A DNA stretch of 64,000 nt, from assembly GCA_948144175.1 (NCBI GenBank), contig CANXME010002337.1, forward strand, positions 2,030,001 through 2,094,000, written 5' to 3'. A model generated the notes under the pieces. The model was given only the letters and a program-made list of their open reading frames with translations. It was not told where the DNA came from and ran no database searches. Positions 54,401 through 64,000 of the stretch are shown here, piece by piece (position 1 is the first letter of the stretch; every line of letters begins with the position of its first letter). Made by a program: the position numbers and the translations under genes. Source of the stretch: Closterium sp. NIES-65. Taxonomy: Eukaryota; Streptophyta; Zygnematophyceae; Desmidiales; Closteriaceae.

Positions 54401-56927
54401 CCCCTCCCCCCTCAGGGTCCTGCCCCTTCAGGTGTGTCCCAGGTGGACGAAGTCGAGCCAGTCGAGGTCTCTGGTGACTCTGGTGCTGGTGGAGGTGCTG
54501 AGCCTGGGGGTGCTGGGCCTGGGGGTGCGGAGCCTAGGGGTGCTTAGCCTGGGGGTGCTGAGCGTGGGGGTACTACGCCTGGGGGTGCTGAGTCTGGGGG
54601 GTGCTACACCTGGGGGTGTTGAGCCTGGGGGTGCTGAGCCTAGGGGTGCTACGCCTGGGGGTGCTGAGCCTGTGGGTGCTGAGCCTAGGAGTGCTGAGCC
54701 TGGGGGTGCTGAGTCTGGGGGTGCTACGTTTGGGGGTGCTGAGCCGGGAGGTGCTCCGCCTGGAGGTTCTCCGGGTGCTTCGTCTCTGCGGGAGCCACTC
54801 TCTCCACAGGAGCTGCGCGAGTGGTTTGCCCGGCGCTGGAGGCGTGCTGCTGGTGCTGGAGGTTCTTCGGCTACTGAGGGTGTTGCTGTTGCTGGTCCCG
54901 GAGGTGCTCGTACTGGGAGTACTGGAGCTGCTGGGCCTGCCGGTGCTACTGGAGCTGGTGCTACTCAGGGTGTTGGAGCAGAGCCTACTGCTGGCGGTCC
55001 TGCTGGGGGTAGTGGTGCTGTCCCTGCTGCTTCCGGCGTCGCCACGCGGCCTCGACCGTACTTCGTTCCGGTCCTGCAGCAGGTTCTTGGTCTTCCACCT
55101 TCTACTGGTCCTCCTCCTCCTTTAGAGTGTCCACTGCCTGTCCTGTCACAGTTACAGTTGCATTCTACCTCCCCTTTGCCTGCTCCTTCTCCCTACGCAG
55201 GTCCTACTAGAGGTCTTGCTGAGCGTCGTGAGCGTACGTCTCGCCCTACGTCTCCTGTCCATCCTGCTCGCGCTAGTGGTCGTGGTTCGCGTCCGCGTCC
55301 TCCTCCTGTCCCAGGCACGCACAGGATGTCTCTGCGTCCGTCTACTGCTCCTCTGCATGCCCCTTTGCCTTCTCCTCCTGAGTCCTCATGATGGAGGCAG
55401 TGGCAGGCAGCTATGGATGCAGAGATGGCTTCCTAGAAGTCCACAGGCACCTACGTTGACGCTGTTCCCCCTCCTGGGGCGAACATCGTCAGTGGCATGT
55501 GGATCTTCAGGGTGAAGCGGCCGCCGGGTTCTCCGCCTGTCTTCAAGGCGCGTTACGTGGCTCGTGGCTTCAGTCAGCGGCAGGGAGTTGACTACTTTCA
55601 GACCTTCTCCCCCACCCCGAAGATGACCACCCTTCGGGTACTGCTGCACGTTGCTGCTCACCGTGACTACGAGCTGCACTCTCTCGACTTCAGCACAGCT
55701 TTCTTGCAGGGCAGCCTGCACGAGGAGATCTGGCTGCGCTGCCCACCTAGCTTCACTGGGTCTTTCCCTCCTGGTACCCAGTGGAGTCTCCGGCGTCCAG
55801 TCTACGGTCTCCGCCAGGCGCCACGTGAGTGGCACGACACACTGAGGACTACGCTTGCGGCTCTTGGGTTTGCTCCTTCTACTGCAGACCCGTCGCTGTT
55901 TCTGCGCACCGACACCTCTCTGCCGCCGTTCTACATCCTCGTGTACATCGACGACTTGGTCTTTGCCACAGCTGACACTGCTGGACTCGCCTACGTGAAG
56001 TCCGAGCTGCAGAAGAGACACACGTGCACTGACCTGGGCGAACTGCGCGGCTACCTTGGCTTGCAGATCACCCGGGACAGAGCACGCCGCACCACTACCC
56101 TGACTCAGTCACACATGGTGCAGCAGGTCCTTCAGCGCTTCGGCTTCACGTACTCCTCGCCTCAGGCCACTCCTCTGCCTACTCGCCACTCACTCTCAGC
56201 TCTACCTTCGGATGAGTCCGTAGAGTTGAGTGGCCCGTATCCAGAGCTTGTTGGCTGCCTCATGTACCTGATGACCTGCACACGACCTGACCTTGCATAC
56301 CCTCTTAGCATTCTTGCACGCTATGTTGCTCCTGGGAGACACCGACCAGAACACATGGCTGCAGCGAAGAGGGTGTTGCGCTATTTGTGCAGTACGTCGG
56401 GCATGGGGCTAGTGCTTGGAGGGCGGAGTCCAGTGGTCCTCACTGGGCACGCGGACGCTTCTTGGGCTGACGACCAGGCTACACAGCGGTCGTCACAGGG
56501 TTACACCTTCAGCCTTGGTTCCGGCTCTGTTTCGTGGCGGGCTACTCGCTCGTCTTCTGTTCTCGGCTCCAGTTGTGAGGCTGAGATCTACGCAGGGGCC
56601 ATGGCTGCTCAAGAGCTTCGCAGGCTCACCTACCTGCTGACCGACCTTGGAGAGCCGCCTCGTTCTCCTCCAGTCCTGTACGTAGACAACAAGGCCATGC
56701 TGGCCTTGTGTCGAGAGCAGAGACTGGAGCACAGAACAAAGCACATTGCTCTTCGCTACTTCCTTACTCGTGAGCTACACCAGCGTGGTCAGTTGCGGCT
56801 TGCGTACGTGGGCTCTGAGGCCAACACTGCTGATGTTTTCACTTAGGCACTTCCGCCTTGTGATCATCAGCGCTTCTGCACTCAGCTGGGTCTTGTGCCT
56901 GTCTTGTCTCACTTGCTCACATCTTGA
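51408..56927 (+). pseudogene. Element 5 gag-pol, multiple lesions
   Basis: Starts at ATG 51408. The poly-C site has ten C (51869-51878) and is in frame here. TAG at 51588-51590 (CAG in sisters) and TAG at 52497-52499 break gag. An indel near 53585 shifts frame before integrase. HSDRGGEF reads HSNRGGEF, losing the second catalytic Asp of the DDE triad, and the QQNG motif reads HQNG. TAG at 54545-54547 and an extra G near 54601 break the linker. At 55391 about 0.4 kb is deleted, with a short filler, joining the pre-RT linker to SQWQAAMD (QWQAAMD region). A Trp codon then reads TAG (55434-55436). RT (YIDD instead of YVDD) and RNase H are open from 55497 to TAG 56844-56846, three codons into the C-terminal tail. 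Confidence 0.94.
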
Positions 56928-57138
56928 CCTTGCTTGTACTGTTACATATATATTTAACTGCTCTTGCTTGTCTAGCCTTATATATATATGTACTCCTGCA
57001 TGTGAACTGGCCTTGTGGCCTTTGAACTTGTGCTCATAATGTGTGGTGACGTTGTGATCCACCCTGAGCTTGCTTTGCTTTGCTTTGCTTGACCGGTCTT
57101 GTGACCCCTTGCTCTCCCCCACTTTGCCTGTGGGGGTG

Positions 57139-57269
57139 TGTCAGAACATTATAGCTTATACTATTGTGTAGGCTGTAGTGGGGTATCCCATAGGGGGTAC
57201 AACCCAATTAGGGTTAGAACTTGTACCCACTTCATTCATAGTTCATCCATTCTCGTTTCTATTTCCTCA
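57139..57269 (+). repeat. Element 5 3' LTR (131 bp)
   Basis: Two substitutions from 50261-50391. It is preceded by CCCCCAC and GTGGGGG arms of the polypurine-tract hairpin. Confidence 0.95.
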
Positions 57270-57274
57270 TTGCC

Positions 57275-58159
57275 TACATTGACAGGAGCCGGAGGGAAGA
57301 GAGACATACATTGACTTAAGGCGGGGGGAGGAGTGACATACATTGAGTGGAGGCGGAGGGAGGAGTGACATACATTGACAGGAGGCGGAGGGAGGAGTGA
57401 CATCCATTCACAGGAGGCAGAGGGAGGAGTGACATACATTGACTGGAGGCGGAGGGAGGAGTGACATACATTGAGTGGAGGCGGAGGGAGGAGTGACATA
57501 CATTGACTGGAGGCGGAGGGAGGAGTGACATACATTGACTGGAGGCGGTGGGAGGAGTAACATACATTGGCTGGAGGCGGAGGGAGGAGTGACATACATT
57601 GACTGGAGGCAGAGGGAGGAGTGACATACATTGACTGGAGGCGGAGGGGGGAGTAACATACATTGAGTGGAGACGGAGGGAGGAGTGACATACATTGACT
57701 GGAGGCGGAGGGAGGAGTGACATACAATGACTGGAGGCGGAGGGAGGAGTGACATACATTGACTGGAGGCAGAGGGAGGAGTGACATAAATTTACAGGAG
57801 GCGGAGGGAGGAGTGACATACATTGACTGGAGGCGGAGGGAGGAGTGACATACATTGACTGGAGGCGGAGGGAGGAGTAGCATACATTGACTGGAGGCGG
57901 AGGGAGGAGTAACATACATTGACTGGAGGCGGAGGGAGGAGTGACATACATTGACTGGAGGCGGAGGGAGGAGTAACATACATTGACTGGAGGCGAAGGG
58001 AGGAGTGACATACATTGACTGGAGGCGGAGGGAGGAGTGACATACAATGACTGGAGGTGGAGGGAGGAGTGACATACATTGACTGGAGGCGGAGGGAGGA
58101 GTGACATACATTGACTGGAGGCGGAGGGAGGAGTGACATACATTGACTGGAGGCGGAGG
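57275..58159 (+). repeat. 32-bp minisatellite (about 27 units)
   Basis: Units GGAGGCGGAGGGAGGAGTGA plus CATACATTGACT, with a few substitutions. It abuts the TTGCC duplication of element 5 on the left and the LTR of element 6 on the right. Long minus-strand frames across it come from the repeat. Confidence 0.95.
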
Positions 58160-59013
58160 TGGTATGTGATTCTATCATGTACGTCTGTCTGCCTCCCATC
58201 ACATGTTCGTGCGTTGCATGCGTGGTGAGCGTGTGCAAGAATTTGTGTTTTCTGTGGTTTGGATTTTCTGAGTCGGTGTGAATGTTATTTGGCTTGAGCA
58301 GATATCTAAAGTGACTCCTCTGCTCAAGAGCTTTCCGTCAAGCCAAGTATCGCTTCAATCGGAGCTTGAACAAGAAAGTTACGAACGTTTGAAGTTCGTA
58401 TGCTTTTGATATTTGGTTGTGGTGACTATGGGGAGTTGTGGGGTTGACTCCATATGGGGTACTGACTTTTGGGGGTTGGGAAATTCGTCAACATCACTGT
58501 AGATGCTGCCAAGTGGTTGGGAGGAGCCAAACCAGGTTGGCAAGTGTGGCCAAGTTGGGCAAGGTGGATGACATGGGTTGGAAAGTGACAAAAGTAAAAG
58601 TGGGGTTCCTATAGGGAAAGGATTTGTTGTGCTTATGGGGTTTCCTTGGTTGGGGACTCCTTGGGGACCTTCCCTCTCGTCCTCCTCTTCCTTCCCACCT
58701 GGTTAATTGCTACTCTAACTTGTGTGAAATTGTGAGACAATTGTGATTGAGTTAAGATTCCTTTGGCAGCATACCCCCCAGTGCGCCGAAATCGATAACT
58801 CAAGATTTGCTTCACCTCTTAATACGATTCAACTTGGGAAATGTCGCTACAATCTAGGGCTACAACATATCTGAAATTGGTGAAGTTTTAACAGTGCGTG
58901 TTTTGTAGACGACATTTCTTGTGAGCGCGACGTTTCTGTCCAGAATTCTAAGCCAACGATTTTGAGAAATTTAGGCACCTAATCTTCGTAGACTCCATCC
59001 TTAGTCTCTAAGA
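58160..59013 (+). repeat. Element 6 5' LTR (about 854 bp)
   Basis: Begins TGGTATGTG where the solo LTR has TGTTATGTG, and ends CTCTAAGA against CTCTAACA. The first base pairs directly abut the 32-bp minisatellite. Confidence 0.9.
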
Positions 59014-59015
59014 AG

Positions 59016-59027
59016 TGGTATCAGAGC
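59016..59027 (+). promoter_or_regulatory. Element 6 primer-binding site
   Basis: TGGTATCAGAGC, a perfect match to the 3' end of plant initiator tRNA-Met, two bases after the LTR. Confidence 0.92.
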
Positions 59028-59249
59028 TGAATAAGGACCTTTTGGAGAGTCTACTGAAGTGTGAAGACCCTCTTAGACCCACCATGGCCTGTGGGCGTGC
59101 CTAAGTGGAGTTCTAGAGGTTGCATGTGACTTTCGCTAAGGGGAAACTTTGCCGAAATTTCGTTGGTGCCGACACTTGTGAAGATTGTGTGAATCTACAT
59201 TGTGACCAGAAAAAGGGGGAGCTGGAACCTCTGGTTGGGAGCAGAGGAG

Positions 59250-62200
59250 ATGAGTCAAGGGGGTGGAGAAGCAGCTGAGAAGAAGAGTGAGCCGCCACCA
59301 TCCAAGATTGAGGCATTGGATGGCTCCAACTATGAGGAATGAAGTGGGCGGATGAGGAGTGCCTTCAAGCGCTACAAGCTGCTGAAATTGGCTATGGGAG
59401 AGGAGAAGATGCCCGAGGAAGGAGATGTCCGCGATCGGTGGATTGAGCGGAGCGCGGTGCTGTACGACTTGATTCTACAGCCGGTCAACAACGACATGTT
59501 CCAGCACATCAAGGATTTGGTGGAGCTCGATGACTCGGGACCGAAGGCGTGGAAGCTGCTACGTGACGTGTTTCAGCCCAACACGGTGACGATGGTGATC
59601 GTATTGGAGAATGAGCTGGCTGCCCTCTCCATGCGGCCAGGAGATGATGTGAAGCCGGTCCTTGACAAGGTCAAGGACATCTATGCGGGGATGGCAGCGG
59701 CGGGCAGCAAGGTGTCGGAAATGCAGCAGTGCACCAAGATCATCTCGGTGCTCGACAACTCGTGGTACAACCTTATCCCCACCCTCAACGCTCAACAGGA
59801 CAAGTGGACGCCCGAGTGGCTACGGCAGCAGATCCTGCAAGAGGACTTCCGCAGGCGCCAGACGGGAGGTGGTGCTGCCAACAAAACTGCTAAGGGGTAT
59901 GGAGCTGCAGGAGGCAGCAGAGGAAGAGGGGGAGGGAGAGGCCGAGGCCGTGGGAGAGGCTTTGGCAGAGGAAGAGGCCGAGGTGACTACAATGAGGGGC
60001 ATGGGAGCTCTTGTGGCAGGGGGAGCACCCAAATGGAGGGTGCCTGCAGGTACTGCAAGAAGGCTGGACACCCATGGTTCAAGTATTTCAGCCGGCCTGA
60101 GGGATGGGCGCCCCTAGGCATGAAGCCGCCAAGTGGTGAACGTGCACGAGGTGGCGCCGTGCAAGGTTCAGGTGCACAAGGTGATGGTGCACAAGGTAAA
60201 GCTGACCCTGGGATGTTCCTCATGGTTGAGGATGTGCAAGGGAGTGGGGGTGATGTGGGTTCAGTTGGGAAGGTTGTGATGCACCCCCTCACCCACTGGG
60301 TGATCGATTCAGGTTGCACAAGTTACATGACCCCACGGGCAGATTTGCTTGATGAGGTAAAACCCCCAGGGAAGATCAAGTTTGTGGCTGCCGCTTCACG
60401 TGCTTTGCTCCCTGTGATTGGTGTTGGGAATGCCAAGGTCATGGGAGCCAATGGGGGGCTTGTGGGGCTGGGGAATATGCTATTGGTTGAAGGTTTATCC
60501 GCTAACCTCCTCTCTGTGCGCCGGCTGTTGAAAAGCAAGGCCAAAGTTACCTTCGGCCCAACCAGCTGCCGTGCAAAGCTTGGGAAGTTGCTGCTGTGGG
60601 ACTTGGAGGAGAAGAGCAGCTGCATCAAGGACCTGTGGCAGCTGCCCATCATCCCTTGGAATGGGTAACCACCAGCAACGGCAGCGGCTGCAGCAACGGC
60701 TAAGGTAGCTGCAGGGGGGGAGAAGATTGCACCAATTGGTGGGACCCTGGATGCGGTCAAGAAGGTGCAGCACTCACAGCAGCCACATGGTGAGGTGCTT
60801 GCTGGTGTGGATGCAACCGCTGCATGGGCAAAGGCTTCATCTGGGAATGGTGATGCCGATTGGGAGATGTGGCACGAGAGGTTGTGTCACATCAACATTC
60901 CTATGCTGCAGAAGTTAGTGAAGGATGGGAGCTTGAAGGGGTTGGAGGTGAATGGGGCAGCAAAGGAGATTGGGAGCTGCCCTACATGCCTTGAGACAAA
61001 ATTCACGAAGTTTCCCTTCAGCTGCAGCACAAGACCAGCCAAGGCACCACTTGCGCTTGTGCACATGGATGTGGTGGGCCCTATGAGGGCCAATTCTCTC
61101 TCGGGGAGCCGCTACTTCTTGACGATTGTGGATGACCACACGCGTGCGGTGTGGGTGTACCCTCTCAAGACGAAGGGGGAGGTGGCAGCGGCTGTTCTTA
61201 AGGAGTGGATGCCGAGAGCTCAAGGGGAGAGCGGACATAAGGTGAAGGTGATTCGCACCGACAACGGAGGAGAGTTCATTGGCAATGAGTTTGAGGCGGT
61301 GCTGAAAAAGAAGGGGATTCAGCATCAGCTCACAGTGCCCTACAACCCTCAGCAGAACGGCGTGGCTGAGCGGTTCAACCGGACCCTACAGGAAGGTGCT
61401 CGCACTCTCCTTGGGCGTGCAGGGCTGCCGGATCCGTTTTGGGTGACTGCACTGCGGCAGGTCGCCCTTGTGAAGAACAGCTGACTGTGTCGAGGGATGT
61501 GAAGTTCCTTGAGTCCTTGTACTACAAGGAGTGGAAGCAGTAGCAGCAGAAGCTTCCTACTACACTGCTGATCATTGAGGCTGATGAGGTGCAGCGGCCT
61601 TTGAGGCAAGTGCAGGTCACTGTCTCAGAGGAGGAGATTTCTGGGGTGACTGAGGATGGGGGAGAACCTGAGGTGGAGGAGCAGCAGCAGCAGCAGCAGC
61701 CGCAGCAGCAGCAGCAAGATGCTCCACAAGGTGCCGCACGTCCGGCTGACGGTCCAAGGAGCGATGTGCGCCCTCCTAACCGGCTCACCTATCCGAGCTT
61801 TGGCAAGCCAAAGGTGGTAAGGGTTGGGAGTGTGGCTGAGCAGTGTGATGAGGAGGAGATAGCACACTGCTACTAGGCAGCCGTCCCTGAGCCCAAGACG
61901 CTAGCTGAGGCATTGAGTGGGCCAGATGCTGAGAAGTGGAAGCAGAGTGTGAAGGAGGAGTATGATTCTCTGCTGGAGAATGGGACGTGGGAGCTGTGTG
62001 AGCTGCCATGTGGGAAGAAGGCCATTTCTTCCAAGCTGATTTTCAGGCACAAGTACGGACCTGATGGGGCGCTGACCCGCTACAAGTCAAGGCTTGTGGC
62101 AAAGGGGTTTCAGCAGACAAAGGGGAAGGATTTTGACGAGATCTTTGCTCCTGTGGGACAAGGCACAACACTGCTGGTGTCATTAGCAATGGCAGCAAAC

Positions 62201-63470
62201 TGTGGATGGCGGGTGAAGCAGATGGACATCACCACCGCCTTCCTCAATGGGATCATTCTGGAGGAGCGGTACATGTTACAGCCTGAGGGTTTGGATGATG
62301 GGAGCGGCAGGGTGTGCAGGCTAAAGAAGGCCATCTATGGCCTGAAGCAGGCTCCTCATGCATGTTACCACAAGTTAGAGGAGACTATGCTGGCTGGGGG
62401 TTTCAAGAAGAGTGAGTGTGATTACAGCTTGTTCCTACTGCAAGAGAAGGAGCAGTTTCTCATGCTCCTGGTGTATGTGGACGACATCCTGCTCTTCTCT
62501 GAGTCATCTGCAATGATTGAGCATGTGGAGGAGATGCTGGAGATGCGTTTAAGTGCTCCAAGATGGGAGATGTGAAGTACTATTTGGGGATGCATGTGGA
62601 GAGGGACCTTGACAAGGGAGTGTTGAGGTTGCATCAGAGGAAGTATTGTGAGGGGCTGGCTGAAAAATATGGCTGCAAAATAGAGGAAAGTCAGCCACCC
62701 CACTGCCTTCGGGGTTCACTGTGGAGCCCTGTGCTGATCAGGAGGTGGTGGGTGAGAGTGACAGGAAAATTTCTCATTCCATGGTTGGGGCACTCAACTA
62801 TGCGGCTAACCAAACACGGCCTGACATTGCCTTTGCAACATCCAGGCTTGCCAGTGTGGTTTCACGCCCCAGTCATGAGCAACTGGAAGCGGCCAAGAGG
62901 TTGGTCCGCTATGTGAGTGCAACGGCATCAGTGGGTTTGGAGTACAGTGTTGTGAGACAGAGGCTGCAGAGGGGTGCAACTGATTTGAGCAAAGGGGAGA
63001 TGCTCTTGACTTGCTACACTGACGCTAACTTCAACTCTGTGAAGGTGGATGGCACCAGCATTGGAGGCTATGTGTGCCTGTTTGGAGGTGGTGCAGTGAG
63101 CTGGCGCAGTAAGAAGTAGAATGAGGTGGGGCAGTCCTCATGTGAGACAGAGTACATGGCCCTGCATCATGAGGCAAAGGAGGTGGTGTGGCTGAGGCGT
63201 TTGTTGGAGGAGATTGGAGTTGGTCAGAGGGAGCCGACAATCATGTTCTGTGATAATGAGTCGGCAATGAAGCTTACCAAGAACGCTTGCCTTCATGAGC
63301 AGACAAAGCACATCAGGCCCAAGTGGCACTGGGTGAGGAGGCTCCTGGACAAGGAGGTGTGATTGGAGATTGTGAAGACCCATCAGCAGGCGGCTGACAT
63401 TCTCACCAAGCGCCTGGATGAATCTGGGCATTGGAAGGGCATGAAGCTTGCGGGGATGAGTGTGCATTGA
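59250..63470 (+). pseudogene. Element 6 gag-pol, many lesions
   Basis: ATG 59250 (MSQGGGEAAEKK) opens gag. TGA at 59340-59342 stands where a Trp of the NYEEWSGR pattern is expected. Gag then runs to an Arg/Gly-rich segment (RGRGGGRGRGRGR type) and a zinc knuckle CRYCKKAGHPW whose final Cys is Tyr. Protease is DSGCT (about 60310). TAA lies at 60666-60668. Integrase shows WHERLCH, CPTC, HMDVVGP, IRTDNGGEF and QQNGVAERFN, then stops at 61484; its C-terminal part is deleted up to SRDVKF. RT starts near 61900 after a Gln-rich linker and has YVDD (about 62475). Frameshifts lie near 62552 and 62700. RNase H has CYTDANF and CDNESAM, with stops at 63117 and 63360. This copy cannot encode a full polyprotein. 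Confidence 0.92.
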
Positions 63471-63527
63471 GGGTGCATGATTGAGCTATGACATGTGGGA
63501 TGATGGTAGGCAGCCAGAGGGGGAGTT

Positions 63528-63819
63528 TGTTATGTGATACTATCACTTGCATTCACGTATGTCTGCCTCCCATCACATGTTCGTGCGTTGCATGCGTGGT
63601 GAGCGTGTGCAAGAATTTGTGTTTGATGTGGTTTGGATTTTCTGAGTCGGCGTGAATGTTTTTTGGCTTGAACAGATATCTGAAGTGACTCCTCTGCTCA
63701 AGAGCTTTCCGTCAAGCCAAGTATCGCTTCAATCGGAGCACGAACAAGAAAGTTACGAACGTTTGAAGTCCGTATGCTTTTGATATTTGGTTGTGGTGAC
63801 TATGGGGAGTTGTGGGGTT
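63528..63819 (+). repeat. Element 6 3' LTR, first 292 bp only
   Basis: Starts TGTTATGTGATAC and follows the 5' LTR to GTTGTGGGGTT. The next bases (TGTCAACGG) do not match any copy of this LTR. Confidence 0.9.
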
Positions 63820-64000
63820 TGTCAACGGGAGCGTTGTAAGGCCCCGTCCTCGCTTGGGCAGAGCCAACCTTGTGGTCGGATGTGCGGGGGCTGCAGCCAA
63901 CCTACAGCAGTGGCCATGGGGGCCACTGCAAAGGCGCCAAGCTGGAGGGCGCCTGGCTGTAGGGCGCCGAGCAGGAGGACGCCGCCCTGGACGCCTGGTT
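63820..64000. other. Unrelated GC-rich sequence inside or replacing the element 6 LTR
   Basis: Begins TGTCAACGGGAGCG, TG being a possible LTR start, and is rich in GGCGCC-type words with short internal repeats (GGCGCC then AAGCTGGAGGGCGCC). It may be the left end of another inserted element that continues outside the window. Confidence 0.4.

Larger units (their letters stand above)
50261..57269 (+). mobile_element. Element 5: Ty1/copia, full length but decayed
   Basis: LTRs of 131 bp (50261-50391 and 57139-57269) differ at two positions. A perfect TTGCC duplication lies at 50256-50260 and 57270-57274. It has the family layout and sits exactly between the 5' side of the receptor-kinase locus and the 32-bp minisatellite. 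Confidence 0.96.
58160..63819 (+). mobile_element. Element 6: Ty1/copia of a second family, 3' end cut
   Basis: 5' LTR 58160-59013, canonical primer-binding site at 59016, gag-pol 59250-63470, a polypurine tract AGAGGGGGAGTT, and the first 292 bp of the 3' LTR (63528-63819). LTR, codon use and protein motifs differ from elements 1-5. The solo LTR at 35540-36412 is the same family. Confidence 0.94.

Noticed and set aside
57236..58238. Minus-strand frames of 150-290 codons over the 32-bp repeat
   Set aside because: Repeat translation only; no homology-like features.

Overview
The window is eukaryotic nuclear DNA from the green lineage, most likely a streptophyte (land plant or charophyte alga). 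The reasons are Ty1/copia elements primed by a plant-type initiator tRNA-Met site, a multi-exon leucine-rich-repeat receptor kinase with GT-AG introns, a Ty3/gypsy integrase fossil and a Tourist-like MITE. I considered a zygnematophycean alga such as Closterium, but the sequence alone does not prove it. I see no bacterial, organellar, tRNA or rRNA genes.

Layout. 1-15,150: two nearly full-length Ty1/copia elements of one GC-rich, very short-LTR family lie tail to tail. Element 1 (257-7645, +) splits a minus-strand ORF. Element 2 (7707-15145, -) has a polyprotein frame broken by a single stop. 15,166-16,210: degenerate Ty3/gypsy integrase. 17,095-20,108: about 105 units of a 27-bp satellite, split by a solo LTR. 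21,594-33,671: element 3 (+), with the younger element 4 (28,510-33,252) inserted in its RNase H region. 33.7-38 kb: minisatellites (18, 11 and 19 bp) and an 873-bp solo LTR. 39,809-39,958: a MITE. 40,024-49,456 (-): an LRR receptor-like kinase gene with at least 21 exons; its 5' end is not resolved. 50,261-57,269: element 5 (+). 57,275-58,159: a 32-bp minisatellite. 58,160-63,819: element 6, a different copia family with roughly 0.87-kb LTRs, whose 3' LTR is cut short before the window end.

Elements 1-5 all have matching 5-bp target-site duplications (TTTAA, TATCT, GTAAC, GGCAC, TTGCC), so their boundaries are exact. All share the plan LTR, PBS, hairpin and T-run, GC-rich repeated leader, gag with poly-Gly and an unusual zinc knuckle, protease, integrase, RT, RNase H, AT-rich 3' UTR, hairpin at the polypurine tract, and LTR. 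Every copy carries at least one disabling lesion. The only host gene I can support is the receptor kinase: about 14 LRR exons, a Cys-rich/EGF-like juxtamembrane exon, a TM helix and an RD-type kinase with its catalytic motifs intact. A few LRR exons have doubtful splice sites.
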